DNA of 7,009 nucleotides from Chitinophagaceae bacterium (GCA_013205585.1 JABMML010000156.1:1-7009); one strand, 5' to 3'. Shown: positions 1 through 6,890, counted from the stretch's first letter. Translations and numbers: made by a program. Notes: generated from the letters alone by a model not told the origin.

Positions 1-525
1 AAAATTGCCAACCCTATTACTTCTACTGCTAATACTTCTGCTTCTTCTGCAGAAGTAGCTAATTATAAAGTGCATATAAGATTGCTTACAGATAGTTATA
101 CCGATTTAGTGAAGGATAATAATATTTTCCCTTTCAGACCAGGTATGACAGCAAGTGCTGATATTCAAACAAAATCAAAAGTAAATGTGGTAACGGTTCC
201 ACTCAATGCAGTAACTACAAGAGACAAAGATGGCGAAGGCAAGGATACGAAAGTAGGTGCTGTTAAGACAGACGACAAAGCACCTGACAACGCTTCAAAA
301 GAGGAAGAATTATTGGAAGTAGTATTTGTTTTAAGCAAAGACAATAAAGTGAAAATGGTGAAAGTAAAAACCGATATCCAAGACCTTAACTATATTGAAA
401 TCATTGGATTAAAAGTGGGAGATGAAGTTATTACAGGTCCTTATAGTATCGTAAGTAAGACTTTAAAAGAAGGAACACTTGTAAAAGTGGTGACCAAGGA
501 GAAGCTTTTTGAAGAGAAGAAGTAA
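1..525 (+). CDS. Periplasmic adaptor subunit of an RND-type efflux pump (HlyD/membrane-fusion family), C-terminal part, 5' end outside window
   Basis: The reading frame is open from base 1 to the TAA at 523-525, giving 174 residues of a protein that begins upstream. The GTG at 70 lies inside the frame and is not a credible start. Adaptors of this family link an inner-membrane pump to a TolC-like outer-membrane channel. The visible part fits the end of the family: a beta-barrel segment with the signature FRPGMTASADI, then VTVPLNAVTTR, then the membrane-proximal domain with the typical run GLKVGDEVITGPYS followed by SKTLKEGT and a lysine/glutamate-rich tail. Two low-complexity stretches stand out: a Ser/Thr/Ala-rich insert near the left edge and a charged Lys/Asp/Glu-rich loop after TTRDKDGEGK. 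A terminator follows directly, so this is the last gene of its transcription unit. The pump genes must lie upstream, outside the window. Whether the partner is an RND or an ABC (MacB-like) pump cannot be told from this piece. Confidence 0.88.
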   Translation, partial: KIANPITSTANTSASSAEVANYKVHIRLLTDSYTDLVKDNNIFPFRPGMTASADIQTKSKVNVVTVPLNAVTTRDKDGEGKDTKVGAVKTDDKAPDNASKEEELLEVVFVLSKDNKVKMVKVKTDIQDLNYIEIIGLKVGDEVITGPYSIVSKTLKEGTLVKVVTKEKLFEEKK

Positions 526-554
526 GAAGCGAATTAGCTTTAGATAAATACTTT

Positions 555-590
555 AAAAAGGGGGGCATTTCAAATATGCACCCCTTTTTT
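555..590 (+). terminator. Rho-independent terminator after the efflux adaptor gene
   Basis: The left arm AAAAA-G-GGGG-GCAT (555-568) pairs with the right arm ATGC-A-CCCC-TTTTTT (576-590). GCAT 565-568 pairs with ATGC 576-579, GGGG 561-564 with CCCC 581-584 and A555-559 with T586-590; A580 is bulged and G560 can wobble with T585. The loop is seven bases (569-575). The GC-rich core followed by a T run is a classical intrinsic terminator, and the A/T flanks could let it work in both directions. It starts 30 bases past the adaptor stop and ends 22 bases before gpsA, so it insulates the two genes. Confidence 0.88.
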
Positions 591-600
591 ATTTGTTTCG

Positions 601-608
601 TATGTTTG
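601..608 (+). promoter_or_regulatory. Bacteroidota -7 promoter element for gpsA
   Basis: TATGTTTG is an exact match to TAnnTTTG, the -7 element of Bacteroidota housekeeping promoters. It lies between the terminator and gpsA. Only four bases (609-612) separate it from the gpsA ATG, so transcription would begin at or within a few bases of the start codon. No TTTG/TTG -33 element is visible 19-21 bases upstream; that position falls in the terminator's right arm. No experimental support is available here. Confidence 0.5.
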
Positions 609-612
609 TAAT

Positions 613-1626
613 ATGGAAAACAGTCGAATAGGTATTATAGGCAGTGGAAGTTGGGCTACTGCAATTGCTAAAATTGTTACAGACAATGGCCATCCTATTA
701 CTTGGTGGGTGCGCCAACAGTCCAATATTGACTACTTTACCAAAAGGCACCATAACCCACATTATTTAAGAAATACTTATTTCGATATTTCTAAAATTAA
801 TTTTACAGCTAGTATTCAGGCCTTAGTGGATCAGTCCGATATTATAATTATAGCAGTGCCTTCTATACATATTGCTTCAGCCTTAGAAGGCATTGATCCA
901 ACTGCTTTTAAAAATAAAAAAATTATTTCTGCAGTCAAAGGGGTTATTCCAAAATATAATATTTTGTTGAATGAATATTTAGCAAAACAATTTAATGTAT
1001 CCTTAGAAAATTATTTTACTTTATTAGGTCCTAGTCATGCAGAAGAAGTTGCTGCTGAACAACTTTCTTATTTAACTTTTTCGGGATTAGATACAAAGCA
1101 AACAGAACAAATTGCTTCCTATTTTGAAACAGAATATATTAATACAAGAATTAATAATGATGTTTTAGGGGTGCAATATGCAGCAGTGGCTAAAAATATA
1201 TATGCATTAGGGGCGGGCATTGCTCATGGCTTAGAATACGGTGATAATTTTTTAAGTGTATTTATTGCCAATGCTGCCAACGAAATGGACTGTTTACTTT
1301 CTGCCATTATGCAATCAAATAATAAGCAGCTTGAAAAAACGAATCATACCGCCTCAGCATATTTAGGCGATTTATTAGTGACTTGTTATTCTTTACACAG
1401 TAGAAATAGAACTTTTGGAAATATGATTGGCAAGGGCTACTCCGTGCGTGCTGCTGAATTAGAATTGAATATGGTGGCTGAAGGGTATAATGCAAGTAAG
1501 TGTATTATGGCAATGAAAGATACCATTCAAATAGATTTACCCATTATAAAAGCCATTTATCAAATTTTATGGGAAGGCCATGACCCGGCTACTACTTTCA
1601 AAGAAATTGAAAAAACTTTGGTTTAA
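613..1626 (+). CDS. gpsA: NAD(P)H-dependent glycerol-3-phosphate dehydrogenase
   Basis: This cytoplasmic enzyme reduces dihydroxyacetone phosphate to sn-glycerol 3-phosphate, the backbone precursor of phospholipids. The 337 residues match the usual family length. The N-terminal Rossmann domain opens with GIIGSGSWATA (residues 7-17), the dinucleotide-binding glycine motif. Other family landmarks are the lysine in SAVKG (K109), GPSHAEE (139-145), the catalytic lysine region AVAKNIYALGAGIAHG with K194, LGDLLVTCYS (251-260), SRNRTFG (263-269) and VAEGYNASK (288-296). The GPSHAEE and SAYLGD forms resemble the Bacteroidota branch; most proteobacterial versions read GPSFA and AGLGD. The ATG at 613 puts the glycine motif at the expected distance from the N-terminus. 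The gene stands alone between a terminator and the convergent hemW. Function is confident from motifs; preference for NADH or NADPH cannot be read from the sequence. Confidence 0.95.
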   Translation: MENSRIGIIGSGSWATAIAKIVTDNGHPITWWVRQQSNIDYFTKRHHNPHYLRNTYFDISKINFTASIQALVDQSDIIIIAVPSIHIASALEGIDPTAFKNKKIISAVKGVIPKYNILLNEYLAKQFNVSLENYFTLLGPSHAEEVAAEQLSYLTFSGLDTKQTEQIASYFETEYINTRINNDVLGVQYAAVAKNIYALGAGIAHGLEYGDNFLSVFIANAANEMDCLLSAIMQSNNKQLEKTNHTASAYLGDLLVTCYSLHSRNRTFGNMIGKGYSVRAAELELNMVAEGYNASKCIMAMKDTIQIDLPIIKAIYQILWEGHDPATTFKEIEKTLV

Positions 1627-1654
1627 TATTATTTTAGATGCTTAGGTAGCTCTA

Positions 1655-2785
1655 CTATTCATTTACCCAGAAAAAATCACTGGCAATACCATCTGCAAAA
1701 AACTTAGCTTCCTTAGTAAGTGTATACCCCTTCTCAGTGGGTTCAAGTTGCCCCATTGCTATATACTTAGGCGCAACAGACATTACATAAGCTTCATATT
1801 TTTCACCAAAATGAGTCTTGATATAATGAGTAGAGAAGCCTTCGCTTTTTCTAAGCGAAATCATCATATACTCGTTAAACTTTTGAGTAAGGCTTAAATT
1901 TTCTAGTTCAAAAGGAACTAATTTATTTTTAATAGATTGAAAATAAAGGGCGTTGTTGGCAATATTCCATTGTCGTTGGTCTCCATTAAAAGAATGTGCT
2001 GCGGGCCCTAGGCCTAAATAAGGAACTTGATTCCAATAATTACTATTGTGCTTGCTTCTGCCATTCGGCATCGCAAAATTAGATATTTCATAGTGCTCAA
2101 ATCCGGCGGCTGTTAAGGCTGTCACCATTATTTCAAATTGTCTTGCTTGCTTTCTAGTATCAATATCTTCAATTTGTTTTTTGGCAATCATTGAAAATAA
2201 AGCTGTTTTTTCTTCTACCGTTAATGCATAGCAAGAAATATGATTTATATTATATTGAATTAATGTTGCTATATCGTCCATTAAATTTTCGTCGGATAAA
2301 TGAGGGGTGCCATAAATTAAATCGGCACTGATATCTTTAAAGCCAGCAGCCTGTACTATTTTTATTGCTTGATGAGACTGTTCAACCGTATGTGCTCTAT
2401 TCATCCAGGCAAGAGAGGCTGCTTGAAAACTTTGAATACCAATGCTGAGTCTGTTTACTCCTAAAGCCAACCAATCTGCAGCAATGACTGGGTTAATATC
2501 ATCCGGATTGGCTTCAATGGTAAATTCAAAATGGGGAGCCAAATTAAAATTTGCTTTAATAGCTTCTATAATCATTTCTAATTCGGCCTTCTTTAATAAA
2601 GAGGGTGTGCCACCTCCAAAGTAGATTGTTTCAATAGGGGCAGTAAGATAATTTTTTTGAATCTTTATTTCTTCTACTAGGGCATGGGTGAATTCTTGAA
2701 TATACTCAGTTTGCGTAGAGAAGTGAAAATTACAATAGTGACAGGCTTTTTTGCAAAAGGGGATATGAATATAGATGCCTGCCAT
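1655..2785 (-). CDS. hemW: Radical SAM heme chaperone HemW (HemN-like)
   Basis: HemW is a cytoplasmic iron-sulfur, S-adenosylmethionine-binding protein thought to bind heme and deliver it to target proteins. It was long annotated as oxygen-independent coproporphyrinogen III oxidase. The 376-residue length is typical. The cluster motif is C11-x3-C15-x2-C18 followed by N-F, lacking the fourth cysteine of HemN's CxxxCxxCxC, which favours HemW over the oxidase. GGGTP (57-61) is the SAM-binding glycine motif. EANPDD (91-96), NRLSIGIQSF (111-120) and DLIYGTP (155-161) continue the barrel. HNSNYW (246-251) fits the HNxxYW motif proposed for heme binding, and GLGPAAHSF (258-266) is also typical. The C-terminal part is the HemN_C-type domain. 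It converges on gpsA with a 28-bp gap and no clear hairpin, and is divergent from the operon carrying hemD. The ATG at 2783-2785 starts the canonical MAGIYIHIPFC. Confidence 0.93.
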   Translation of the reverse strand: MAGIYIHIPFCKKACHYCNFHFSTQTEYIQEFTHALVEEIKIQKNYLTAPIETIYFGGGTPSLLKKAELEMIIEAIKANFNLAPHFEFTIEANPDDINPVIAADWLALGVNRLSIGIQSFQAASLAWMNRAHTVEQSHQAIKIVQAAGFKDISADLIYGTPHLSDENLMDDIATLIQYNINHISCYALTVEEKTALFSMIAKKQIEDIDTRKQARQFEIMVTALTAAGFEHYEISNFAMPNGRSKHNSNYWNQVPYLGLGPAAHSFNGDQRQWNIANNALYFQSIKNKLVPFELENLSLTQKFNEYMMISLRKSEGFSTHYIKTHFGEKYEAYVMSVAPKYIAMGQLEPTEKGYTLTKEAKFFADGIASDFFWVNE

Positions 2786-2801
2786 AGGGAGCGTTATCTA
2801 A

Positions 2802-2809
2802 CAAAGCTA
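2802..2809 (-). promoter_or_regulatory. -7 promoter element for hemW
   Basis: On the minus strand these bases read TAGCTTTG, an exact TAnnTTTG match, with 16 bases between it and the hemW ATG. The leader would be only about ten bases long. No convincing -33 TTTG is seen at the expected distance. It lies in the 70-bp divergent region shared with the DUF4271 gene promoter. Confidence 0.45.
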
Positions 2810-2812
2810 GTT

Positions 2813-2825
2813 ATTAGTTACTAAT
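2813..2825. repeat. Short inverted repeat in the hemW/DUF4271 divergent control region
   Basis: ATTAG-TTA-CTAAT has perfect five-base arms around a three-base centre. It sits between the two opposing -7 boxes (2802-2809 and 2842-2849), close to where the -33 regions of both promoters would fall. That is a plausible place for a repressor or activator site. In AT-rich DNA an inverted repeat of this size can occur by chance, so this is a weak call. Confidence 0.25.
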
Positions 2826-2841
2826 TATGCATCAGGATACT

Positions 2842-2849
2842 TATTTTTG
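2842..2849 (+). promoter_or_regulatory. -7 promoter element for the DUF4271-hemD operon
   Basis: TATTTTTG matches TAnnTTTG exactly and is followed by CA, a common continuation in Bacteroidota promoters. Six bases (2850-2855) separate it from the ATG of the DUF4271 gene, so the transcript would have almost no 5' leader. No -33 TTTG is evident 19-21 bases upstream. Confidence 0.5.
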
Positions 2850-2855
2850 CAGTAG

Positions 2856-3887
2856 ATGATTTTAAATCTCCATAAAGCTTTTTTTATAGTAGTGTGTATG
2901 CTATTAGGGTGCATGCACTCTATAGTGGTGTATGCACAAAATCCAACTGCTTTATCTATAAAAGATACGAGTCAAATGGGCCTGGACAGTTTGGTTAAAA
3001 AAGACAGCTTGATGATAAAATATATTCCAGTGCTACCCAGCACTTATCAAAAAGCAGATGCTTGGTTTATGCAAGAACAGTTAGCCGCAAAAGGAGATAC
3101 GGTACTCAATAATATAAAAATATATCAAACGTATTTTAGTAATAAAAGCAATGCCTTTAAATTATATGATCAAACTTCAGTAAACAATAGAAATGCTCAA
3201 ATTATTTATAAAATTGAACAGCGCTATGCCTTATCAGATAAAGATGCCTTATTTTATTTATTAGTGGGCATATTACTAATATATGGATTTGTGAATAATA
3301 TGTATCCCCAATATTTTCAAAAACTATTTAGTCAATTTAGTCAGTCCTCTATGCGCATGATGCAAAATAGAGAACAGCTATTAAATAATAGTGTTGCTTC
3401 TTTACTTTTGAACTTATGTTTTGTTTTAAGTTTTTCTTTAATGGCTTCCTTACTTATTTATAATAGCCACTTATTGCCTATTTCTTTTTGGCTTGTTTAC
3501 TTTTATATTTGCCTTTTCTTTACCAGCTTATACCTTGGAAAATATATTTGTTTAGAAATAGCGGGGGCTATTTTTAGTACGAAAGAATTAGTAAAGACCT
3601 ATGTATTCGTAGTATTTATGATTAACAAGGTACTAGGCATACTGCTGTTGCCCTTTATTCTTATATTGGCGTTTGCAAAGCCCATTTATTTCCCGGCGGC
3701 TATTATAGGGGCTGGAGGCCTTTCTGTGTTACTTTTCCTATATCGTTATTTATTTTCGCTTACCTCGGTAAGAAACAAATTACATATATCCTCCTTTCAT
3801 TTTTTTCTTTACCTTTGTGCATTCGAAATACTGCCGCTTATGATCTTGTATAAATTAGTGGTGCAGTATTTTGGTGGAACGTATTAA
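2856..3887 (+). CDS. DUF4271 family multi-pass membrane protein
   Basis: The molecular function is unknown. The 343-residue protein starts with a basic-hydrophobic segment (residues 7-26) ending VYAQ, which looks like a signal peptide cleaved near residue 28. LLGC (16-19) superficially resembles a lipobox, but it has Leu at the position before Gly and hydrophobic residues continue past the Cys, so a lipoprotein is less likely. Residues 29-125 form a polar, probably periplasmic region. The C-terminal two thirds holds about five or six hydrophobic helices (roughly 130-147, 182-202, 207-226, 247-274, 277-300, 312-336). The segment YGFVNNMYPQYFQKLFSQF (143-161), followed by NREQLLNN (171-178), has the DUF4271 look. 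As I recall, DUF4271 genes commonly precede hemD in Bacteroidota. Here the stop is 16 bp from the hemD start, so co-transcription is likely. A role in envelope or heme-related transport is only speculation. Family call is from recall of similar sequences. Confidence 0.8.
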   Translation: MILNLHKAFFIVVCMLLGCMHSIVVYAQNPTALSIKDTSQMGLDSLVKKDSLMIKYIPVLPSTYQKADAWFMQEQLAAKGDTVLNNIKIYQTYFSNKSNAFKLYDQTSVNNRNAQIIYKIEQRYALSDKDALFYLLVGILLIYGFVNNMYPQYFQKLFSQFSQSSMRMMQNREQLLNNSVASLLLNLCFVLSFSLMASLLIYNSHLLPISFWLVYFYICLFFTSLYLGKYICLEIAGAIFSTKELVKTYVFVVFMINKVLGILLLPFILILAFAKPIYFPAAIIGAGGLSVLLFLYRYLFSLTSVRNKLHISSFHFFLYLCAFEILPLMILYKLVVQYFGGTY

Positions 3888-3903
3888 AAGTTGAATTATA
3901 AAA

Positions 3904-4665
3904 ATGGCTATTAAAAAAATACTTATTTCGCAAGCACGTCCAGAAAGCGAAAAATCGCCTTATTTTGATTTGGAAAAAAAGCATAAGGTAGCGCTTCACT
4001 TTCATCCCTTGATTCAGTTAGTGCCCATTGCCGCCAAAGATTTTAGAAAAAACAAAATTGATATTACTGTTTTTACGGCAGTTGTTTTCACTAGCAAACA
4101 TGCCATTGACCATTTTTTTAGAACCTGCGACGAATTAAAAGTAAGTATCAATCAGGATACAAAATATTTCTGTGTCACTGAATCGGTGGCGCTTTATTTG
4201 CAGAAGTTTATCATGTACCGTAAAAGAAAGGTATTTTTTGGTGCAGACGGAACCAATAAAAAGTTATTCGATGTTTTAAACAAACATAAGGGCAATGAAA
4301 ACTTCTTATATGTATGTAGCGAAAACCAACAAGACAATGAAATTGTGGGTTGGTTAAAAGACCATGAATGTAAATTTGATTTAGGTTATATGTACAGAAC
4401 AGAGTTTAGCGATATTAAAAAAGTATTTGATGAACATAGTTTTGATATAATATGCTTATTCACACCAAGCGGTTTAAAAAGCTTGTTTCAGAACATGCCT
4501 AAGTTTAAACAAAATGGAACAGCCATTGGGGCTTTTGGTTCAAGTACTTGCAAGGCAGTGGAAGAAGCAGGTCTTACATTACATATTAAAGTGCCTAGTC
4601 CACAAACACCAAGTATGATTTCCGGTCTGGAACAATTTCTTTGCTCTAATAGTAAAAAGAAATAA
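3904..4665 (+). CDS. hemD: Uroporphyrinogen-III synthase
   Basis: HemD converts linear hydroxymethylbilane to uroporphyrinogen III, inverting ring D as it closes the macrocycle. This is the branch point leading to heme, siroheme and cobalamin. The family is poorly conserved in sequence, but this 253-residue protein has the expected length and two-domain layout. KKILISQARPE opens the first domain, and VVFTSKHAIDHFF (60-72) is the conserved 'FTSxxA' region. The second half contains NFLYVCSENQQDNEI (133-147), MYRTEF (163-168, including the conserved YRT tyrosine), LFTPSGLKSLF (185-195) and IGAFGSSTCKAVEEAGL (208-224). PSPQTPSM (231-238) is the usual C-terminal motif. No signal peptide or membrane segment is seen, so it is cytoplasmic. 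It lies 16 bp after the DUF4271 gene and 15 bp before the thioredoxin-domain gene, with no terminator between them. No other hem biosynthesis gene is in the window apart from the divergent hemW. Confidence 0.9.
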   Translation: MAIKKILISQARPESEKSPYFDLEKKHKVALHFHPLIQLVPIAAKDFRKNKIDITVFTAVVFTSKHAIDHFFRTCDELKVSINQDTKYFCVTESVALYLQKFIMYRKRKVFFGADGTNKKLFDVLNKHKGNENFLYVCSENQQDNEIVGWLKDHECKFDLGYMYRTEFSDIKKVFDEHSFDIICLFTPSGLKSLFQNMPKFKQNGTAIGAFGSSTCKAVEEAGLTLHIKVPSPQTPSMISGLEQFLCSNSKKK

Positions 4666-4680
4666 ATAAATTGCATTCAA

Positions 4681-6744
4681 ATGAATGTAAGTCCAAAGCA
4701 CACCAATAGTCTTATACACGAGACCAGCCCTTATTTACTGCAGCACGCACATAATCCAGTGCGCTGGGAACCCTGGTCTGAAAAAGCATTGGCCTTAGCC
4801 AAAGAAAAAAACCAACCTATTTTATTAAGCATTGGCTATGCAGCCTGCCATTGGTGTCATGTGATGGAAAGAGAAAGTTTTGAATCCGAGACCGTGGCTG
4901 GCTTTATGAATGCTCATTTTATTTGTATTAAAGTAGATAGAGAAGAAAGGCCCGATATAGATCATATATATATGGACGCCTTACAAGCCATGACAGGCGC
5001 AGGGGGCTGGCCCTTAAATAATTTTTTATTACCAAATGGAAAACCATTTTACGGGGGCACTTATTTTCCACCCATAGCCATGCAACAAAGAGCTTCTTGG
5101 ATGGACGTTTTACAAGGTGTTAAAAATGCATTTGAAAATAATTATGAAAAATTAGTAGAGCAGGCGAATGAACTTACTAATCATATTGTAAGAAATGTTG
5201 TTGTACCTGTGAAAGCGACTTCAGTTATTAGTTCAGGCGATAATACCACATGCGTTGTAGATAATAGTGAAGAGCCGCTAGCCACCAAGGAAGAAATTGA
5301 AATTATTGCAGGACGTATTTTACAACAAGCCGATACCCAGTGGGGTGGATTTGGCAATGCCCCTAAGTTTCCTCAAACCTTTGTTTTGCAAATGCTTTTT
5401 AGAAATTATTATTTGAATAAGCATGAAGCCTCCTTGGTGCATGCCATTCGTTCTATTGATAAAATGATACAAGGGGGTATTTATGATCATTTAGCAGGAG
5501 GTTTTGCAAGATATAGTACCGACTCACAGTGGCAGGCGCCCCACTTTGAAAAAATGTTATATGACAATGCTTTGTTAATGGGTGTGATAGCAGAGGCGTA
5601 TCAAATCACGCAAAAGCAGTCTTATAAAAAAGTGATAGAGCAAACCATACATTTTTTACATAGTGAATTATGCAATGAGCAAGGTGCCTACTATGCAGCG
5701 CTTGATGCAGACAGTGAAGGGGTGGAAGGTAAATTTTATACTTGGTCTTATGCTGAAATAAAAACATTATTGGATGATTCTATTTTTGAAGATTTCTGTA
5801 CCTATTATCAAATAACAGAAGCAGGCAATTGGGAGCATACTAATATTTTATGGACTGTAGAGGCGATGGAGCTAGGCATGCAGGATGGTTTTGAAAAAGC
5901 AAGAGCAACACTCTTGGAAGCAAGGGCTAAAAAAATAAGACCAGCGCTTGATTATAAAATAATCTTGTCTTGGAATAATTTAATGATTATTGGACTTTGT
6001 AAAGCCTATGAAGCTTTAGGCAATGCAGCGTATAAGCAAAAAGCTATTGATACGATGCGATGGATAGAAGAAAATATGTGGAATGAAAAAGAAAATTATT
6101 TTTATCATACAAATACCAAGGGGGTAAATAAATCTTTTGCATTTTTGGATGATTATGCAAGTTTAATTCAAGCTTATATTCATTTGCAAGAAATTACAGG
6201 CGATGTATCTTATCTAGAAAAAGCAAAAAATTGGATGCACTATCTGCAAGCGCATTTTATAGCAGAAGATGGCCTTTTTTATTATTTCACCCCAGACTAT
6301 CAAAAAGATATTATTGTAAGAAAAAAAGAAACCTATGATGGGGCACAACCAAGTGGCAATTCGATGATATGTTTGAGCTTGTATTATTTAGGCACCCTAT
6401 TTGAAAACGACCAGTGGACCAGTCAGGCGGAGCAAATGATAAGGTCGATGCGTAAATTGATATTGCAATATCCATCAGCCTATAGCTATTGGGCTCAAAG
6501 TTTTTCGGTCATGACCGAAGGGTATCAATCTTTGGTGGCGGTGGGGCCAAGCGTGAGAACCGGTATCGAAAAGCTAGTTTCTAGGTTTTTACCTCAGAAA
6601 ATGCTTCTTTTCATACCTAGAAATTTTTCTAGTATACCCATGTCATTATCAAAGCAAGGTAATGATAATCAATACTTTATATGTAAAAATAAAACATGCT
6701 ATCACCCAGTATCTAGTCTTAGCGAATTTTTAGCAAAAGTCTAA
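4681..6744 (+). CDS. Thioredoxin-domain protein of the YyaL/SPATA20 (DUF255) family
   Basis: The 687 residues match the family's usual length of about 670-700. The N-terminal thioredoxin-like domain (DUF255, about residues 7-170) has [15 protein letters not shown] (13-27), the redox-type motif C56-H-W-C59 and [15 protein letters not shown] (108-122). A variable linker (about 172-203) joins it to an alpha/alpha-barrel resembling six-hairpin glycosidases and N-acylglucosamine 2-epimerases. Landmarks there are [11 protein letters not shown] (221-231), [17 protein letters not shown] (265-281), [13 protein letters not shown] (287-299), LDADSEG (341-347), FLDDYA (488-493) and [10 protein letters not shown] (553-562). 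The end, [10 protein letters not shown] (668-677), is also typical. In [12 protein letters not shown] (424-435), Tyr and Asn replace the Asp and Gly I recall as common in relatives. No signal peptide is visible, so it is probably cytoplasmic. The biochemical role of this widespread family is not established. It is the third gene of the predicted DUF4271-hemD unit, 15 bp after hemD. Confidence 0.92.
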   Translation: MNVSPKHTNSLIHETSPYLLQHAHNPVRWEPWSEKALALAKEKNQPILLSIGYAACHWCHVMERESFESETVAGFMNAHFICIKVDREERPDIDHIYMDALQAMTGAGGWPLNNFLLPNGKPFYGGTYFPPIAMQQRASWMDVLQGVKNAFENNYEKLVEQANELTNHIVRNVVVPVKATSVISSGDNTTCVVDNSEEPLATKEEIEIIAGRILQQADTQWGGFGNAPKFPQTFVLQMLFRNYYLNKHEASLVHAIRSIDKMIQGGIYDHLAGGFARYSTDSQWQAPHFEKMLYDNALLMGVIAEAYQITQKQSYKKVIEQTIHFLHSELCNEQGAYYAALDADSEGVEGKFYTWSYAEIKTLLDDSIFEDFCTYYQITEAGNWEHTNILWTVEAMELGMQDGFEKARATLLEARAKKIRPALDYKIILSWNNLMIIGLCKAYEALGNAAYKQKAIDTMRWIEENMWNEKENYFYHTNTKGVNKSFAFLDDYASLIQAYIHLQEITGDVSYLEKAKNWMHYLQAHFIAEDGLFYYFTPDYQKDIIVRKKETYDGAQPSGNSMICLSLYYLGTLFENDQWTSQAEQMIRSMRKLILQYPSAYSYWAQSFSVMTEGYQSLVAVGPSVRTGIEKLVSRFLPQKMLLFIPRNFSSIPMSLSKQGNDNQYFICKNKTCYHPVSSLSEFLAKV

Positions 6745-6890
6745 CAACTAATGTTTTAATTTGCATTTCCTATTTATGCAGTGAGAATCAGTACTTTCTG
6801 CAAAAAAAAAGCCCCATTTTTTTTATTAAAAATGAAATTTAATTAAAAAAAATTCGTTCTAAAGAAGATAAGAACCGGTAAAACTAAAAT
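6745..6890. other. AT-rich intergenic spacer with alternating A and T tracts
   Basis: These 146 bases hold no ORF of note. An A9 tract (6802-6810), a T8 tract (6817-6824) and an A8 tract (6845-6852) follow one another. The T8 tract can pair with either A tract. With the downstream one the stem is 14 A-T pairs (6817-6830 with 6838-6852, T6843 bulged) around a seven-base loop, AATGAAA. No TAnnTTTG match is visible before the next start at 6891. TAATTTG at 6757-6763 is one T short of it and far upstream. Confidence 0.5.
6802..6824 (+). terminator. Possible weak terminator: A9/T8 hairpin after the YyaL-like gene
   Basis: Nine As (6802-6810) and eight Ts (6817-6824) flank a six-base loop, GCCCCA, and could form an eight-pair A-U hairpin ending in a U run. 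Just upstream, TGCAG (6777-6781) and CTGCA (6798-6802) form a second short inverted repeat around a 16-base loop. The stem lacks a GC core, so termination efficiency is doubtful. It is the only terminator-like structure between the YyaL-like gene and the next start. Confidence 0.35.

Noticed and set aside
70..72. GTG as the start of the first gene
   Set aside because: The same frame is open back to base 1 and encodes residues consistent with the adaptor family, so the gene begins upstream of the window.
1307..1495. 62-codon minus-strand ORF inside gpsA
   Set aside because: It lies entirely within the well-supported gpsA gene, resembles no known protein and has no promoter box; it is a shadow frame.
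1627..1654. Possible bidirectional terminator between convergent gpsA and hemW
   Set aside because: Only a four-base inverted repeat (GTAG/CTAC with a two-base loop) is present, with no GC-rich stem or T run, so it cannot be supported.
2442..2624. 60-codon plus-strand ORF inside hemW
   Set aside because: It is opposite the conserved radical-SAM core of hemW and has no family resemblance.
1655..2785. Oxygen-independent coproporphyrinogen III oxidase (HemN) as the identity of the minus-strand gene
   Set aside because: The cysteine motif is C-x3-C-x2-C-N-F without HemN's fourth cysteine, the length is about 376 rather than about 450 residues, and HNxxYW is present, all favouring HemW.
2901..2912. 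LLGC lipobox making the DUF4271 protein a lipoprotein
   Set aside because: Leu is poorly tolerated just before the Gly, hydrophobic residues continue beyond the Cys, and a standard cleavage site after VYAQ fits better.
4667..4675. TAAATTGCA as an internal promoter before the YyaL-like gene
   Set aside because: It is one T short of TAnnTTTG and lies in a 15-bp gap inside what looks like an operon; AT-rich DNA gives such near-matches often.
4488..4676. 62-codon minus-strand ORF over the end of hemD
   Set aside because: It is antisense to conserved hemD motifs, with no recognisable domain; most likely chance.
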